Assembly: GCA_964592255.1 (NCBI GenBank)
Contig: CAZQCI010000007.1
Location: 1-37,594, forward strand
Direction of reading: 5' to 3'
Origin: CAZQCI01 sp964592255
Lineage (GTDB): Bacteria; UBA10199; SBBF01
Length of the DNA: 37,594 bases
Shown here one piece after another: positions 1 to 7,156 of this stretch; the first letter of the stretch is position 1; each line of letters starts with the position of its first letter. The position numbers were made by a program, and so were the translations under genes. The notes below the pieces were generated by a model. The model made no database searches. It saw nothing but the letters and a program-made list of their open reading frames with translations, and was not told where the DNA came from.

Positions 1-1
1 T

Positions 2-766
2 AAGGCGGCACCAGATGATGAGAAAGCAGTGTTCTGCCAGGCAGAAATTGCTTTTGCTGCCGGAGATGCGGATCGTTACATTCAGTTAAAAAACTCTTTA
101 GTTCAAAAATACCCTAACGATCACTACTTCCATTCTCTTTTAGGGTACGCCTATTATGAGCTTGGGAAATACGATCAAGCTGTGGAGCAATACACTAAAG
201 CATGGAGCTTGAAACCCAGTGTAACGACAGCGAGTCGTTTAGCTTCACTTTATTTGGATACAGCTAAGAATGACCAGGCTTATGAATGGCTTCAAAAGGC
301 TGATAAGTTGAATGACCCTACATCTGAACTGGAATACTTGGATGGGCGGTATTTTTATAATTTAGGGCGCTTTCAACAAGCGGTTGATCACTTTAATAGG
401 TCGCGCCGTATGGATCCAATGAATGCTAACCCTTATTTTGGTTTGGCTTATGCCAACCGTAATCTTAAAAAGAATAAAAGTGCCGTTTATTTTTTTGAAC
501 AAGGCTTAGCGCGTGCCCCCACCAATTCACTGAAACACCGTAAGGCATTGGCCGCTTTGTTGATTGATATGAATCTTCCAGATGATGCTATCTATCATCT
601 TCTTAAAACCACTGATTATCATCCACGAGATGTTGTGGCTTATGTGGTTTTATCTCGCCTGTATGAAAAGCAAGGTAGGGCAGGGGATGCTAAAGACGCT
701 CGGGATATGGCTTACAAAGTCGACCCAGAAGGAGCTCAAAAACTATATCAGGGTTCTTCTCAATAA
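2..766 (+). CDS. TPR-repeat protein, 5' end outside the window
   Basis: The reading frame is open to the left edge, so this is the C-terminal part of a longer protein; a GTG at 29 is only an internal candidate start. The visible 254 codons consist of tandem tetratricopeptide repeats: segments carrying the G-Y-A/Y-Y-E-L-G-x-Y-D-Q-A, Y-N-L-G-R-F-Q-Q-A and G-L-A-Y-A-N-R patterns, each followed by a helix ending near a Pro. TPR arrays are protein-protein interaction scaffolds; the partner cannot be read from the sequence. The last ~30 residues (KQGRAGDAKDARDMAYKVDP) are a final capping repeat. The stop codon abuts the stop of the convergent gene on the other strand with no spacer. Localisation is unknown because the N terminus is missing. 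Confidence 0.85.
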   Translation, partial: KAAPDDEKAVFCQAEIAFAAGDADRYIQLKNSLVQKYPNDHYFHSLLGYAYYELGKYDQAVEQYTKAWSLKPSVTTASRLASLYLDTAKNDQAYEWLQKADKLNDPTSELEYLDGRYFYNLGRFQQAVDHFNRSRRMDPMNANPYFGLAYANRNLKKNKSAVYFFEQGLARAPTNSLKHRKALAALLIDMNLPDDAIYHLLKTTDYHPRDVVAYVVLSRLYEKQGRAGDAKDARDMAYKVDPEGAQKLYQGSSQ

Positions 767-1228
767 TTACCCGGGAAGTAGAATGGGAAAGCCTCCACTG
801 ATCCTGACTAGAAATAGAAAGATCATAGCTAGGTCAACCCAGATAGGAATGGCCGAAACGAGAAATAGGCTTAAAGTGTATTTCCATTGGCGTCTTAACA
901 CTGCTTTGATGAAGAGTGATAAAAGAAGGGTTGCTTCGTAAATTCCCAGTAAAGCGGAAAAAATAAGTAGTTCAATCACTGTAGGGTGGTGAGCTATCTT
1001 TTCAATGATTATGAAAAAGATGGCTGAAACTATTTTCCAGGTTAAAAGAATGCCGAGGTAAATGCGAAGAGACCGGTTTAATGGAAGTTTTAGTAAGTAA
1101 AGATGAACGGGAATGATTAAAAAGGGAAGAATCACCCAGAGTATAAAAAATAATACGCTTAACGGATCCATGACGTTCATGGTTGAGTATTTTTGGAAGA
1201 TCGTCAAGAGGATTGGAGCATTAATCAT
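767..1228 (-). CDS. small integral membrane protein, function unknown
   Basis: The 153-residue frame is strongly hydrophobic, with about four membrane segments (residues ~22-45, 54-75, 82-108 and 118-143) separated by short basic loops, so it is probably an inner-membrane protein. I do not recognise the family. The first ATG (1228) lies directly against the -35 box of the tRNA promoter on the other strand; ATGs at residue 17 (1180) or residue 20 (1171) are equally plausible, since none has a clear Shine-Dalgarno sequence. It converges tail to tail with the TPR gene and diverges from the tRNA unit. No partner gene helps to assign a role. That it is a real gene is likely but not certain. Confidence 0.55.
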   Translation of the reverse strand: MINAPILLTIFQKYSTMNVMDPLSVLFFILWVILPFLIIPVHLYLLKLPLNRSLRIYLGILLTWKIVSAIFFIIIEKIAHHPTVIELLIFSALLGIYEATLLLSLFIKAVLRRQWKYTLSLFLVSAIPIWVDLAMIFLFLVRISGGFPILLPG

Positions 1229-1257
1229 TTGACAGTCTCTGGAGGCCTTTTTATAGT
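1229..1257 (+). promoter_or_regulatory. sigma-70-type promoter of the tRNA-Cys/tRNA-Leu unit
   Basis: TTGACA (1229-1234) and TATAGT (1252-1257) are separated by exactly 17 bp, which matches the consensus except for one base of the -10 box. Transcription would start near 1264, about 90 nt before tRNA-Cys. The leader contains a GC-rich hairpin at 1282-1313 (GCAAGC/GCTTGC core with an outer CTCCC/GGGAG pair), possibly a processing or folding element. Confidence 0.75.
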
Positions 1258-1355
1258 CCCCTCCGTTTTGGCATGGAGTCTCTCCCTCAGCGCAAGCAGG
1301 GCTTGCTTGGGAGTTGTGCAGTTAAAATTTTTTTTGAGAAAGCAAAATTCTGAAT

Positions 1356-1430
1356 GGCGCGGTAGCCAAGTGGTAAGGCAGGAGTCTGCAAAACTCCTAT
1401 ACGTCGGTTCAATTCCGACCCGCGCCTCCA
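1356..1430 (+). tRNA. tRNA-Cys (anticodon GCA)
   Basis: A full cloverleaf can be drawn. The acceptor GGCGCGG pairs with CCGCGCC, the anticodon stem is GGAGT/ACTCC with loop CTGCAAA (anticodon GCA), and the T arm is GTCGG-TTCAATT-CCGAC. The discriminator is U73, the main cysteine identity base. The 3' CCA is encoded (1428-1430). Confidence 0.96.
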
Positions 1431-1449
1431 ATCCCGCCCAAGGTGGGAT
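1431..1449 (+). other. short hairpin spacer between the two tRNAs
   Basis: The spacer folds as an 8-bp stem with a CAA loop (ATCCCGCC against GGTGGGAT, one G-U pair). It probably separates the tRNAs in the primary transcript and may guide processing. There is no T tract, so it is not a typical terminator. Confidence 0.45.
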
Positions 1450-1451
1450 TT

Positions 1452-1539
1452 GCCCGGGTGGTGGAATTGGTAGACACACAGGACTTAAAATCCTGAGGGA
1501 CCTCACCGTCCCGTGCCGATTCGAGTTCGGCCCCGGGCA
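1452..1539 (+). tRNA. tRNA-Leu (anticodon UAA)
   Basis: This is a class II tRNA with a long variable arm. The acceptor GCCCGGG pairs with CCCGGGC, the anticodon stem CAGGA/TCCTG has loop CTTAAAA (anticodon TAA), and the T arm is GCCGA-TTCGAGT-TCGGC. The discriminator is A73, as expected for leucine. The 3' CCA is not encoded (CAT follows), unlike in the preceding tRNA-Cys, so maturation needs CCA addition. Confidence 0.96.
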
Positions 1540-1582
1540 CATATTCTTTTTGAGAAAGTTCAAGTTCTTGTGGATAATGACT

Positions 1583-2653
1583 TCAAGGTCTCACTGAAGA
1601 TAAAGAAGTGTACTCATCCCCATCTACCGTATAAGTCCCGTCTTCAGAAACAGAGATTAAAATAGAGTGTTCCGCAATATGAGCAGAGGGGAGGCTTCCT
1701 CCATTTCCGTTTTCGGTTTGATAAACAACAATCCCTCGTTCTTCCAATCGATTCAATACAGCAGAGTGTGGATGACCGTAGGTGTTGTCATCTCCCGTGG
1801 AAATTAAAGCAACGCTAGGGTTTAAGGTATCGAGATAGGTTTCGTTACTACTGGTTTGGCTTCCATGATGATTGATATGCAGTAGGTCTACAGTTCCAAC
1901 TTGCGTGGCGACTAATGACTCCATATCTGCTGTGGTCAGACTTCCGCTTGGCCCACCTCCTGTTAAATCACCCGCTGTGAAATAACGAAAATTTCCATAA
2001 GTGAGTAACAAACCATGGCTTCGGCCGTTTTCGTCCTCTTCTTCGAGGTTTTCAGATGTCCCGTTAGCGGTGATGCCATTAACCACTAGGCAATCGATTG
2101 TAACGCCATCACCTAAGTCAAAACGATCTCCCGCTTGTAGTGTGTGTCGTGTGCTTGCGATGGTTTCAATATAATTGTCGAATATAATGCCGGCATCTAC
2201 TTTTTCCCCACCGCGATCATAAACAGCATCAGGCGTGAAATCGTCATCTGTCCCCAATACTTTGTCATCTCCGCTGATGACTTCTGCAATGCCCGCGATG
2301 TGATCTGCATCGTATTGGGATGAAAAAATTAAGTTGATGTGACTTAAGCCTAAAGATTCCAAGAGAGGTAAAACTTTTTCACGACCTGCATTTAGCGGTC
2401 CAGCATCAATAAGAATGACTTTTTGGGATGGTGTAATGATCAGAGTGCCATCACCCTGGCCTACGTCTATAGCGATCATCTTCAAAGATGTTGAAGAATC
2501 TGTATCATCCGATGAAGTGAGATTAAGGGCAGGGGCGCAGGAGATGAAAGTTAAAAATACCCAAAGTATTAATTCCAGGTATTTCCGATAGCTCTTTTTA
2601 AAAAATAAGCTGCTCTTGATGAAGAGTTTTAAAATGACACAGTTCATATTCAT
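1583..2653 (-). CDS. ComEC-like metallo-beta-lactamase-fold lipoprotein
   Basis: This 356-aa protein has a hydrophobic signal segment (residues ~27-38) and a lipobox ending at Cys39 (FISC), so it is predicted to be a lipoprotein. The rest matches the C-terminal metallo-beta-lactamase domain of ComEC/Rec2 competence proteins: an IDVGQGD opening, the metal-binding segment SSQYDADHIAG, a GDLTGGG loop, an INHHGSQTSS motif and the closing STGDDNTYGHPH signature. In the metal motif the usual first His is Gln (SQYDADH instead of THxDxDH), while the Asp-x-Asp-His part and the later His residues are kept, so activity is possible but altered. Free-standing exported ComEC-type domains are thought to be phosphodiesterases or nucleases; the substrate here is unknown. 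ATGs at residues 1 and 3 are alternatives, neither with a clear ribosome site. Confidence 0.8.
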   Translation of the reverse strand: MNMNCVILKLFIKSSLFFKKSYRKYLELILWVFLTFISCAPALNLTSSDDTDSSTSLKMIAIDVGQGDGTLIITPSQKVILIDAGPLNAGREKVLPLLESLGLSHINLIFSSQYDADHIAGIAEVISGDDKVLGTDDDFTPDAVYDRGGEKVDAGIIFDNYIETIASTRHTLQAGDRFDLGDGVTIDCLVVNGITANGTSENLEEEDENGRSHGLLLTYGNFRYFTAGDLTGGGPSGSLTTADMESLVATQVGTVDLLHINHHGSQTSSNETYLDTLNPSVALISTGDDNTYGHPHSAVLNRLEERGIVVYQTENGNGGSLPSAHIAEHSILISVSEDGTYTVDGDEYTSLSSVRP

Positions 2654-2750
2654 GAAGTCGACTTAGAAAGCTATCAGCAAAAGATGTGCCACTCATTTTC
2701 GATGTTTATTTTGGGAGAAAGGCAACAACCGTCCGATTTTTATTTTTCAC

Positions 2751-2767
2751 AGTTCGAAAATCGAACT
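2751..2767. promoter_or_regulatory. perfect inverted repeat, candidate operator or activator site
   Basis: AGTTCGAAAATCGAACT is a 7-bp perfect palindrome with a 3-nt centre. It lies in the 192-bp divergent region between the MBL lipoprotein and the exported protein at 2846, about 85 bp upstream of the start expected from the sigma-54-like element. It could be a regulator site for either gene. The regulator is unknown. Confidence 0.35.
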
Positions 2768-2816
2768 CTCATTTTTCATTTTTATACTCCAAATAGATTC
2801 AGGCCAACCAATAGGC

Positions 2817-2833
2817 TTGGCATGCTGCTTGCT
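2817..2833 (+). promoter_or_regulatory. candidate sigma-54 (-24/-12) promoter
   Basis: TTGGCATGCTGCTTGCT matches the -24/-12 consensus YTGGCACGRNNNTTGCW at 11 of the 13 specified positions. GG and GC are separated by 10 bp, as required. The predicted start near 2843 is almost on the ATG at 2846, which would give a nearly leaderless mRNA; this counts against it. Confidence 0.35.
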
Positions 2834-2845
2834 TAATGCCTTTTA

Positions 2846-3484
2846 ATGCGACGCTGTTTATTCATTCTGATTTTATTTTTATTTTTTTCAGAAAATATTT
2901 TTGCTGCATCGCAATTGATTATGAAAAACTTGGCACAAATCCATAAACAAGAACCGACTTTTGCTGACGTTATGGAGATTGTTTTTAATCGTGAGAAATT
3001 GAATTTAGAACAAATTGAAATTTGGAAAAAGAAAATGAGGTCTGCTCCTTGGGTTCCTAAAGTTTCAGCCGGTTATGATCGTGTTTTGAAGGATACGCAC
3101 TCTGCTTCTGTTAATGACAATATATCCGTTACAAGTAATGGGGTTAATGTGGGGCCTGCCGATAATAATAGTGACCAAACGGTTTATGCCGGTGATGTGT
3201 TTCGTGTGAGGGCCGTTTGGGAGTTAGATGAAACTATTTTCCATCCACAAACTTTATCTGCTTCACGCGAGGCGAGAGACTTATCTCAAACCCGCATGCA
3301 GATTTCGGACTATCTTTTTAAGACCTATGCCAAAAGACGTGAACTCATGGGTGAGTATTTTCTACTTAAAAAGAAAGGGGATGATAAGGTCGTGATTGTT
3401 TTGGAGCAAATACGCTCTTTTACGGATCAATTAGATGCTTGGACCGATGAAAAATTTTCAAAAAAATGGTGGAGGGGAGAATGA
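2846..3484 (+). CDS. exported protein, weakly TolC-like, unknown function
   Basis: The 212-aa product has a clear signal peptide (residues 1-20, cleavage near IFAA-SQ). The mature part begins with a helical stretch (FADVMEIVFNREKLN), a central strand-like part, and then a long helix with the pattern REARDLSQTRMQISDYLFKTYAKRRELMGEY. This resembles the helical hairpins of TolC-like or periplasmic coiled proteins, but I cannot assign a family. The stop overlaps the next start by 4 bp (ATGA), with GGAGGGGAG as that gene's ribosome site, so the two are translationally coupled and probably work together at the cell surface. The ATG at 2846 has no evident Shine-Dalgarno sequence. Confidence 0.75.
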   Translation: MRRCLFILILFLFFSENIFAASQLIMKNLAQIHKQEPTFADVMEIVFNREKLNLEQIEIWKKKMRSAPWVPKVSAGYDRVLKDTHSASVNDNISVTSNGVNVGPADNNSDQTVYAGDVFRVRAVWELDETIFHPQTLSASREARDLSQTRMQISDYLFKTYAKRRELMGEYFLLKKKGDDKVVIVLEQIRSFTDQLDAWTDEKFSKKWWRGE

Positions 3485-4749
3485 AAACAATTTCTTTAAT
3501 TCTCGTTATTTCTTTTTTTGTATCGTGTGCTCCAGTACTTAAATCCTCTTCATCTAATACAAGCAGCTCTTATCAAGACTCTGATAATACAAACACGTCT
3601 GAAAATACCAATGACGGGTCTGGCTCTCCAAACGACAAGGCGGGTTCTGTTGTCACTTATAATGATCAAGCTCCTGCATTGTTGATTATTAATGAGTTTT
3701 ATTATGACGATGCTCAATCAGATACGGATGGTTATTTATTTATAGAATTGTATGGAACCCCGGGTGCTGGTCTTTCCGGTTATGCGGTGCGCTTTATCAA
3801 TGGTGCTGATGGATTAAAGACGGATGATGTTGTGTTGGATGAGACGGCCGTGATTCCTGATGACGGCTATTTTGTTATTGCCGACTCTAAAACGGGAAGT
3901 GACTCTGAAACACATGTTGAAAATGCGGATTATATTTCTAATTTTGATCCTCAAAACGGGCCTGATGCTGTCCAGTTGATTGAGCCGTCTGGTGCCGTGG
4001 TGGATGTTTTAGGTTACGGACCAGAATTGGCGTCCACGGATTCAGAAGGATTGGTTTTATATGAGGGATCTCCGTCGATGCTCGTAGAAAAAGGCAGTAG
4101 TCTCAGCCGCGTCTTGCAAGCCGACACGGATAACAATGCCGCTGATTTTATAATTAATTTATCTCCTTCTCCAGGTACAGGGGAAGTGACTCCTATGGAT
4201 GATCCCTCTGAAGTAGATACGGAATCGGTGGTTTCAACAGAAGCTGATGCGCTACTTACAGAATCAGAATCAAGTGTTTCTGATGTTCATTTCACCGAAG
4301 TGGTGACTGATCCGCAGCAAGATTGGAATGATAGTACTGATGGTGACGGTATTGCTTTTAACAGTATACCCGGCTCTGGCACCGTAGGAAGTACCGATGA
4401 ATGGATTGAAATAAAAAACAGCCGTGATGTTTCTGTTGATCTCACCGGTTGGAGCTTGGCCATGAACGATGGAACGGATGTGACGGATGCTTTTTCTTCT
4501 TCTACATCTCTTTTTATTTTTTCTGATGGAGGTTCCCTCACTGATTTTCAATCGGGTGAGTCTTTGGTTATTGGCAACCCTCCTGGTGATATGAAAAATA
4601 CTATTACTCTTGCTCTCTACGACAGCAGTAATGATCTTGTTGATGAGCTTAACATCGACGATTCTAATGCCGATGATCCTTCCAACGAATCCTACCAACT
4701 GCTTGATGATGATTCCTGGACCATGGGTGAGGCCAGCCCTGGGTTTTAA
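3481..4749 (+). CDS. lipoprotein with two lamin-tail domains
   Basis: The preferred start is the ATG at 3481, overlapping the previous stop and preceded by GGAGGGGAG; the frame is open to 3466, but that ATG lies inside the ribosome-site region. The 422-aa product begins with a short signal peptide and the lipobox VSC-AP, then an Ser/Thr/Asn-rich linker. Two lamin-tail (LTD, Ig-fold) domains follow: residues ~55-220 (LLIINEFYYDD, then DDGYFVIAD and VVDVLGYG) and ~260-420 (DEWIEIKN, DLTGWSLAMNDG, ending ASPGF). Bacterial LTDs occur on secreted proteins, often together with nucleases or MBL-fold hydrolases, and may act as adhesive modules. The neighbouring ComEC-like lipoprotein fits that association. 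The composition is rich in Asp and Ser, as in many surface proteins. Confidence 0.85.
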   Translation: MKTISLILVISFFVSCAPVLKSSSSNTSSSYQDSDNTNTSENTNDGSGSPNDKAGSVVTYNDQAPALLIINEFYYDDAQSDTDGYLFIELYGTPGAGLSGYAVRFINGADGLKTDDVVLDETAVIPDDGYFVIADSKTGSDSETHVENADYISNFDPQNGPDAVQLIEPSGAVVDVLGYGPELASTDSEGLVLYEGSPSMLVEKGSSLSRVLQADTDNNAADFIINLSPSPGTGEVTPMDDPSEVDTESVVSTEADALLTESESSVSDVHFTEVVTDPQQDWNDSTDGDGIAFNSIPGSGTVGSTDEWIEIKNSRDVSVDLTGWSLAMNDGTDVTDAFSSSTSLFIFSDGGSLTDFQSGESLVIGNPPGDMKNTITLALYDSSNDLVDELNIDDSNADDPSNESYQLLDDDSWTMGEASPGF

Positions 4750-4886
4750 ATTAACTACTTGCGGCCCTTGATTACCGTGTGGAGTTTGTTTTGAAAAAAG
4801 CTGCTTAAATTGTTACACAACTTTTTCTTGCCCCCATCGATAAAGGTTCCAATATATTAAAGTCAGTAGGGGGGGCATTTGCTTTT

Positions 4887-6065
4887 ATGGTTCAAGCTGC
4901 TTCCTCACAGTCGGATTCTTCCGTTTTTCCTTATACCGATCTTCATGCCGATACGGCCATGAACCAACCAGGTACAGGGCCTTTGGCTGGTGTGTGGAAG
5001 GTGCTGACAAAACCTCTCCCTCATTTTTATCAGCAAGTGAATGAGTCTAATTTACAACGCCGTGTGGGTGGGGCTCAGGTTTTTTCTATTACCATGGAAG
5101 GGTTCCCGCCTGCTTATCGACAGTCTCATCGTTTTTATTCCTCAGTGGTGGCGGGCGCTCCCCGATATTCCGATGCAACCCGTTTCAATACGGTGGTCAA
5201 TCAAATGGGGTGGATTTATGGCGAAGTCGATAAGTATCCCGCTTTTCTTCATTTAGGTCTTGATGCTCAAGGGCACGAAATGCCTTCCTCGGATCAATCC
5301 TTGGCTGTCTACATTGGAATTGAAGGTGCTGCTTTTTTGTCTTTCGGTAAAAAAGACATTGATGATTGGAAAAAATTTCTAGTTCGTCCTGATAATGGTC
5401 TTCCAACAAACCTGCCTCTTCCTACAGATGATGAACTGGCTAGCTTAGAAGGTCGGGTGAGTTATCTCAAACGAGTGGGGGTGTTGTATGTGGGGCTTAA
5501 TCATCTGAATGGAGATGATTTTTCTGGCTCTGGTTTTTTCTTTTCCAAACATCATGGGAGTGGTCTGAGTGAACAAGGGAAGCAATTAGTTCAACTTCTT
5601 AATCAAGCCGGCATTTTGGTTGATTTAGCCCATGCCTCCCATCAAACCCAATTGGATATGATTGGGCTGTCAGAACTGCCTTTGATTGTGTCGCATGGTT
5701 ATATTGCCACAAAACCAGGCCAGGCTCCCAATTGGCGACAGACCGATCCAAAAGTTTTGCAGGAAATCAAACGAACCGGCGGTCTATTTGGAGTAATTCT
5801 ATCTAGTTATTATTTGAAAGAGGGGGTTAAGGCTTTTGTAGACCAAATTGATGCTCTGAAGCATGAAATGGGTGGGGTGGATAACATTGCCATTGGCTCC
5901 GATGCTGATGGGTTTGTTAATCTGATTATCAAAGACATGGATATCTCACCTGTCGTGACTGAAATGAAAAAACGCGGTTATACAGAAGCGGACATCCAAA
6001 AAATTCTTGTGGGTAACTTTGAGCGGATGATGCAGGCCCGGGAGTCTTGTCTGGCTGACCGATAA
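4887..6065 (+). CDS. membrane dipeptidase-family peptidase (M19)
   Basis: The 392-aa product has the zinc dipeptidase (renal dipeptidase) fold signature. The HxD pair His20-Asp22 (TDLHADT), the bridging Glu146 (GIEGAA), His249 (DLAHAS), His270 (VSHG) and the substrate-side Arg284 all appear in order, followed by the GGVDNIAIGSDADG segment. The family hydrolyses dipeptides, including D-amino-acid dipeptides. There is no signal peptide after the chosen ATG; the frame upstream offers no better start, and a G-rich run at 4869-4875 is the only ribosome-site candidate. It is therefore either cytoplasmic or mis-started. It follows the lamin-tail gene by 137 bp; TATATT near 4852 may be a -10 box. Confidence 0.88.
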   Translation: MVQAASSQSDSSVFPYTDLHADTAMNQPGTGPLAGVWKVLTKPLPHFYQQVNESNLQRRVGGAQVFSITMEGFPPAYRQSHRFYSSVVAGAPRYSDATRFNTVVNQMGWIYGEVDKYPAFLHLGLDAQGHEMPSSDQSLAVYIGIEGAAFLSFGKKDIDDWKKFLVRPDNGLPTNLPLPTDDELASLEGRVSYLKRVGVLYVGLNHLNGDDFSGSGFFFSKHHGSGLSEQGKQLVQLLNQAGILVDLAHASHQTQLDMIGLSELPLIVSHGYIATKPGQAPNWRQTDPKVLQEIKRTGGLFGVILSSYYLKEGVKAFVDQIDALKHEMGGVDNIAIGSDADGFVNLIIKDMDISPVVTEMKKRGYTEADIQKILVGNFERMMQARESCLADR

Positions 6066-6108
6066 CTCTGTGAAGATTTACCTGTTTTGAAGTGTAGAAG
6101 GTTCTTAT

Positions 6109-6138
6109 TTGACATTTTTTCTTGTTTTCAGTTAGGTT
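6109..6138 (+). promoter_or_regulatory. candidate promoter for the HExxH lipoprotein gene
   Basis: TTGACA (6109-6114) is followed after 18 bp by TAGGTT (6133-6138). The predicted start near 6146 lies inside the longest open frame but upstream of the ATG at 6213, which supports that ATG. A 12-bp palindrome CGTGATATCACG (6168-6179) lies in the leader and could be an operator. Confidence 0.4.
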
Positions 6139-6212
6139 ACAACCTGCTCTCTCCAAGAAAATTAAGACGTGATATCACGGGGTCGTTATCCGGATTACTT
6201 TTTCTTTTAAAA

Positions 6213-7049
6213 ATGCCTCCTTTAATTCTTCCTATTTTGGCTTTGGTTGGTTGCTCGTCTAACAATATTGAAAGGGAAGTTGAGATTCTTGCGGATGTTT
6301 GTTCAGACCCTCTTCCTGTAACAGTTGTCACGGATGATGAAGACACTAACGATGTTGTCTATGGTCGTATTGATGAGGTGACTGGTTTGATTGCAGATCA
6401 AAAGAGCTCATTTATTTGTGGTCTGGATAGTTTCTATTTCGAAGTGACCAATTCGGATGATTACTATGCTTATTTGGGGGGGGGAGGGGTTTATACCCCT
6501 GCGGGTATTTTAGATAAGAAAAGAAGCATTGCCGTTGTTTTACATCAGGATATGGTGGAGCCTCTTCTTGATCCCAATGCTACGGAAACAGACTATGAAG
6601 ATACCCAAACCATGGTGGATATGACTATGGCGCATGAATTTTGCCATTATGCTACTGATGTAGCTTACAGTCCTGTTTTGGATACTTTTGCCAAGCTGAC
6701 TTATACGCGCAAAGAAAACTGTAGCCGGTCTAACCCTGTTGATGAGCTACATGATTGCTGGGTATTAAATGACGATGCTGTAGCAAATGATTTTGTGGGC
6801 AATACTTCATATATTTTTTTCCATGATACCAATGCTGAGGTTAAAGGTATAGAAGGTGGGGGTAATGATTTTCCGATTCCTATGGTGTATGGAAGTAATA
6901 ATATGGCTGAAAATTCAGCCCAAGCTTGTGTGACTGTTTTTCTGGACCAAACCGGGCTTATGAGCGTCAACTTAGTCGATGGTTACTCTTATACTCAAAA
7001 TGCAGAGACAGGTTACGCTTTGATGCAAGAATATTGGGGTTATAACTAA
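6213..7049 (+). CDS. putative zinc metalloprotease lipoprotein (HExxH)
   Basis: With the ATG at 6213 the product has 278 residues and starts directly with a short hydrophobic segment and the lipobox ALVGC, so it is a predicted lipoprotein; the frame is open back to a TTG at 6087. The sequence MAHEFCHYATD contains HExxH (His141, Glu142, His145), the zinc-binding motif of zincin peptidases. A later AENSAQACVTVFL segment could supply the third ligand Glu, as in gluzincins; this is inference. Cys residues elsewhere could form disulfides outside the cell. I do not recognise a named family. It may process or remodel surface proteins of the preceding block, but nothing in the sequence shows the substrate. 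Confidence 0.65.
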   Translation: MPPLILPILALVGCSSNNIEREVEILADVCSDPLPVTVVTDDEDTNDVVYGRIDEVTGLIADQKSSFICGLDSFYFEVTNSDDYYAYLGGGGVYTPAGILDKKRSIAVVLHQDMVEPLLDPNATETDYEDTQTMVDMTMAHEFCHYATDVAYSPVLDTFAKLTYTRKENCSRSNPVDELHDCWVLNDDAVANDFVGNTSYIFFHDTNAEVKGIEGGGNDFPIPMVYGSNNMAENSAQACVTVFLDQTGLMSVNLVDGYSYTQNAETGYALMQEYWGYN

Positions 7050-7111
7050 ACCTCATTCCCAACTCTCCCTTGACTTTACGCCGCGCTGTGTTAATTAACC
7101 TTTCGTTTTTT

Positions 7112-7140
7112 TTGACATATCTATCTTACCCATAATTTTA
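7112..7140 (+). promoter_or_regulatory. candidate promoter of the aminotransferase-serA-purA operon
   Basis: TTGACA (7112-7117) is consensus. The -10 is weak: ATTTTA at the ideal 17-bp spacing, with TATA-rich alternatives just downstream. AGGAAGG (7144-7150) is a strong ribosome site 6 nt before the ATG at 7157. Confidence 0.45.
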
Positions 7141-7156
7141 TATAGGAAGGTTTTCT

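Noticed and set aside
1193..1597. Open frames on both strands across 1193-1597
   Set aside because: They run through the promoter and both tRNA genes, whose folded structures explain the sequence.
4270..4698. 142-codon minus-strand frame
   Set aside because: It is a shadow of the second lamin-tail domain, with no start signal or recognisable motif.
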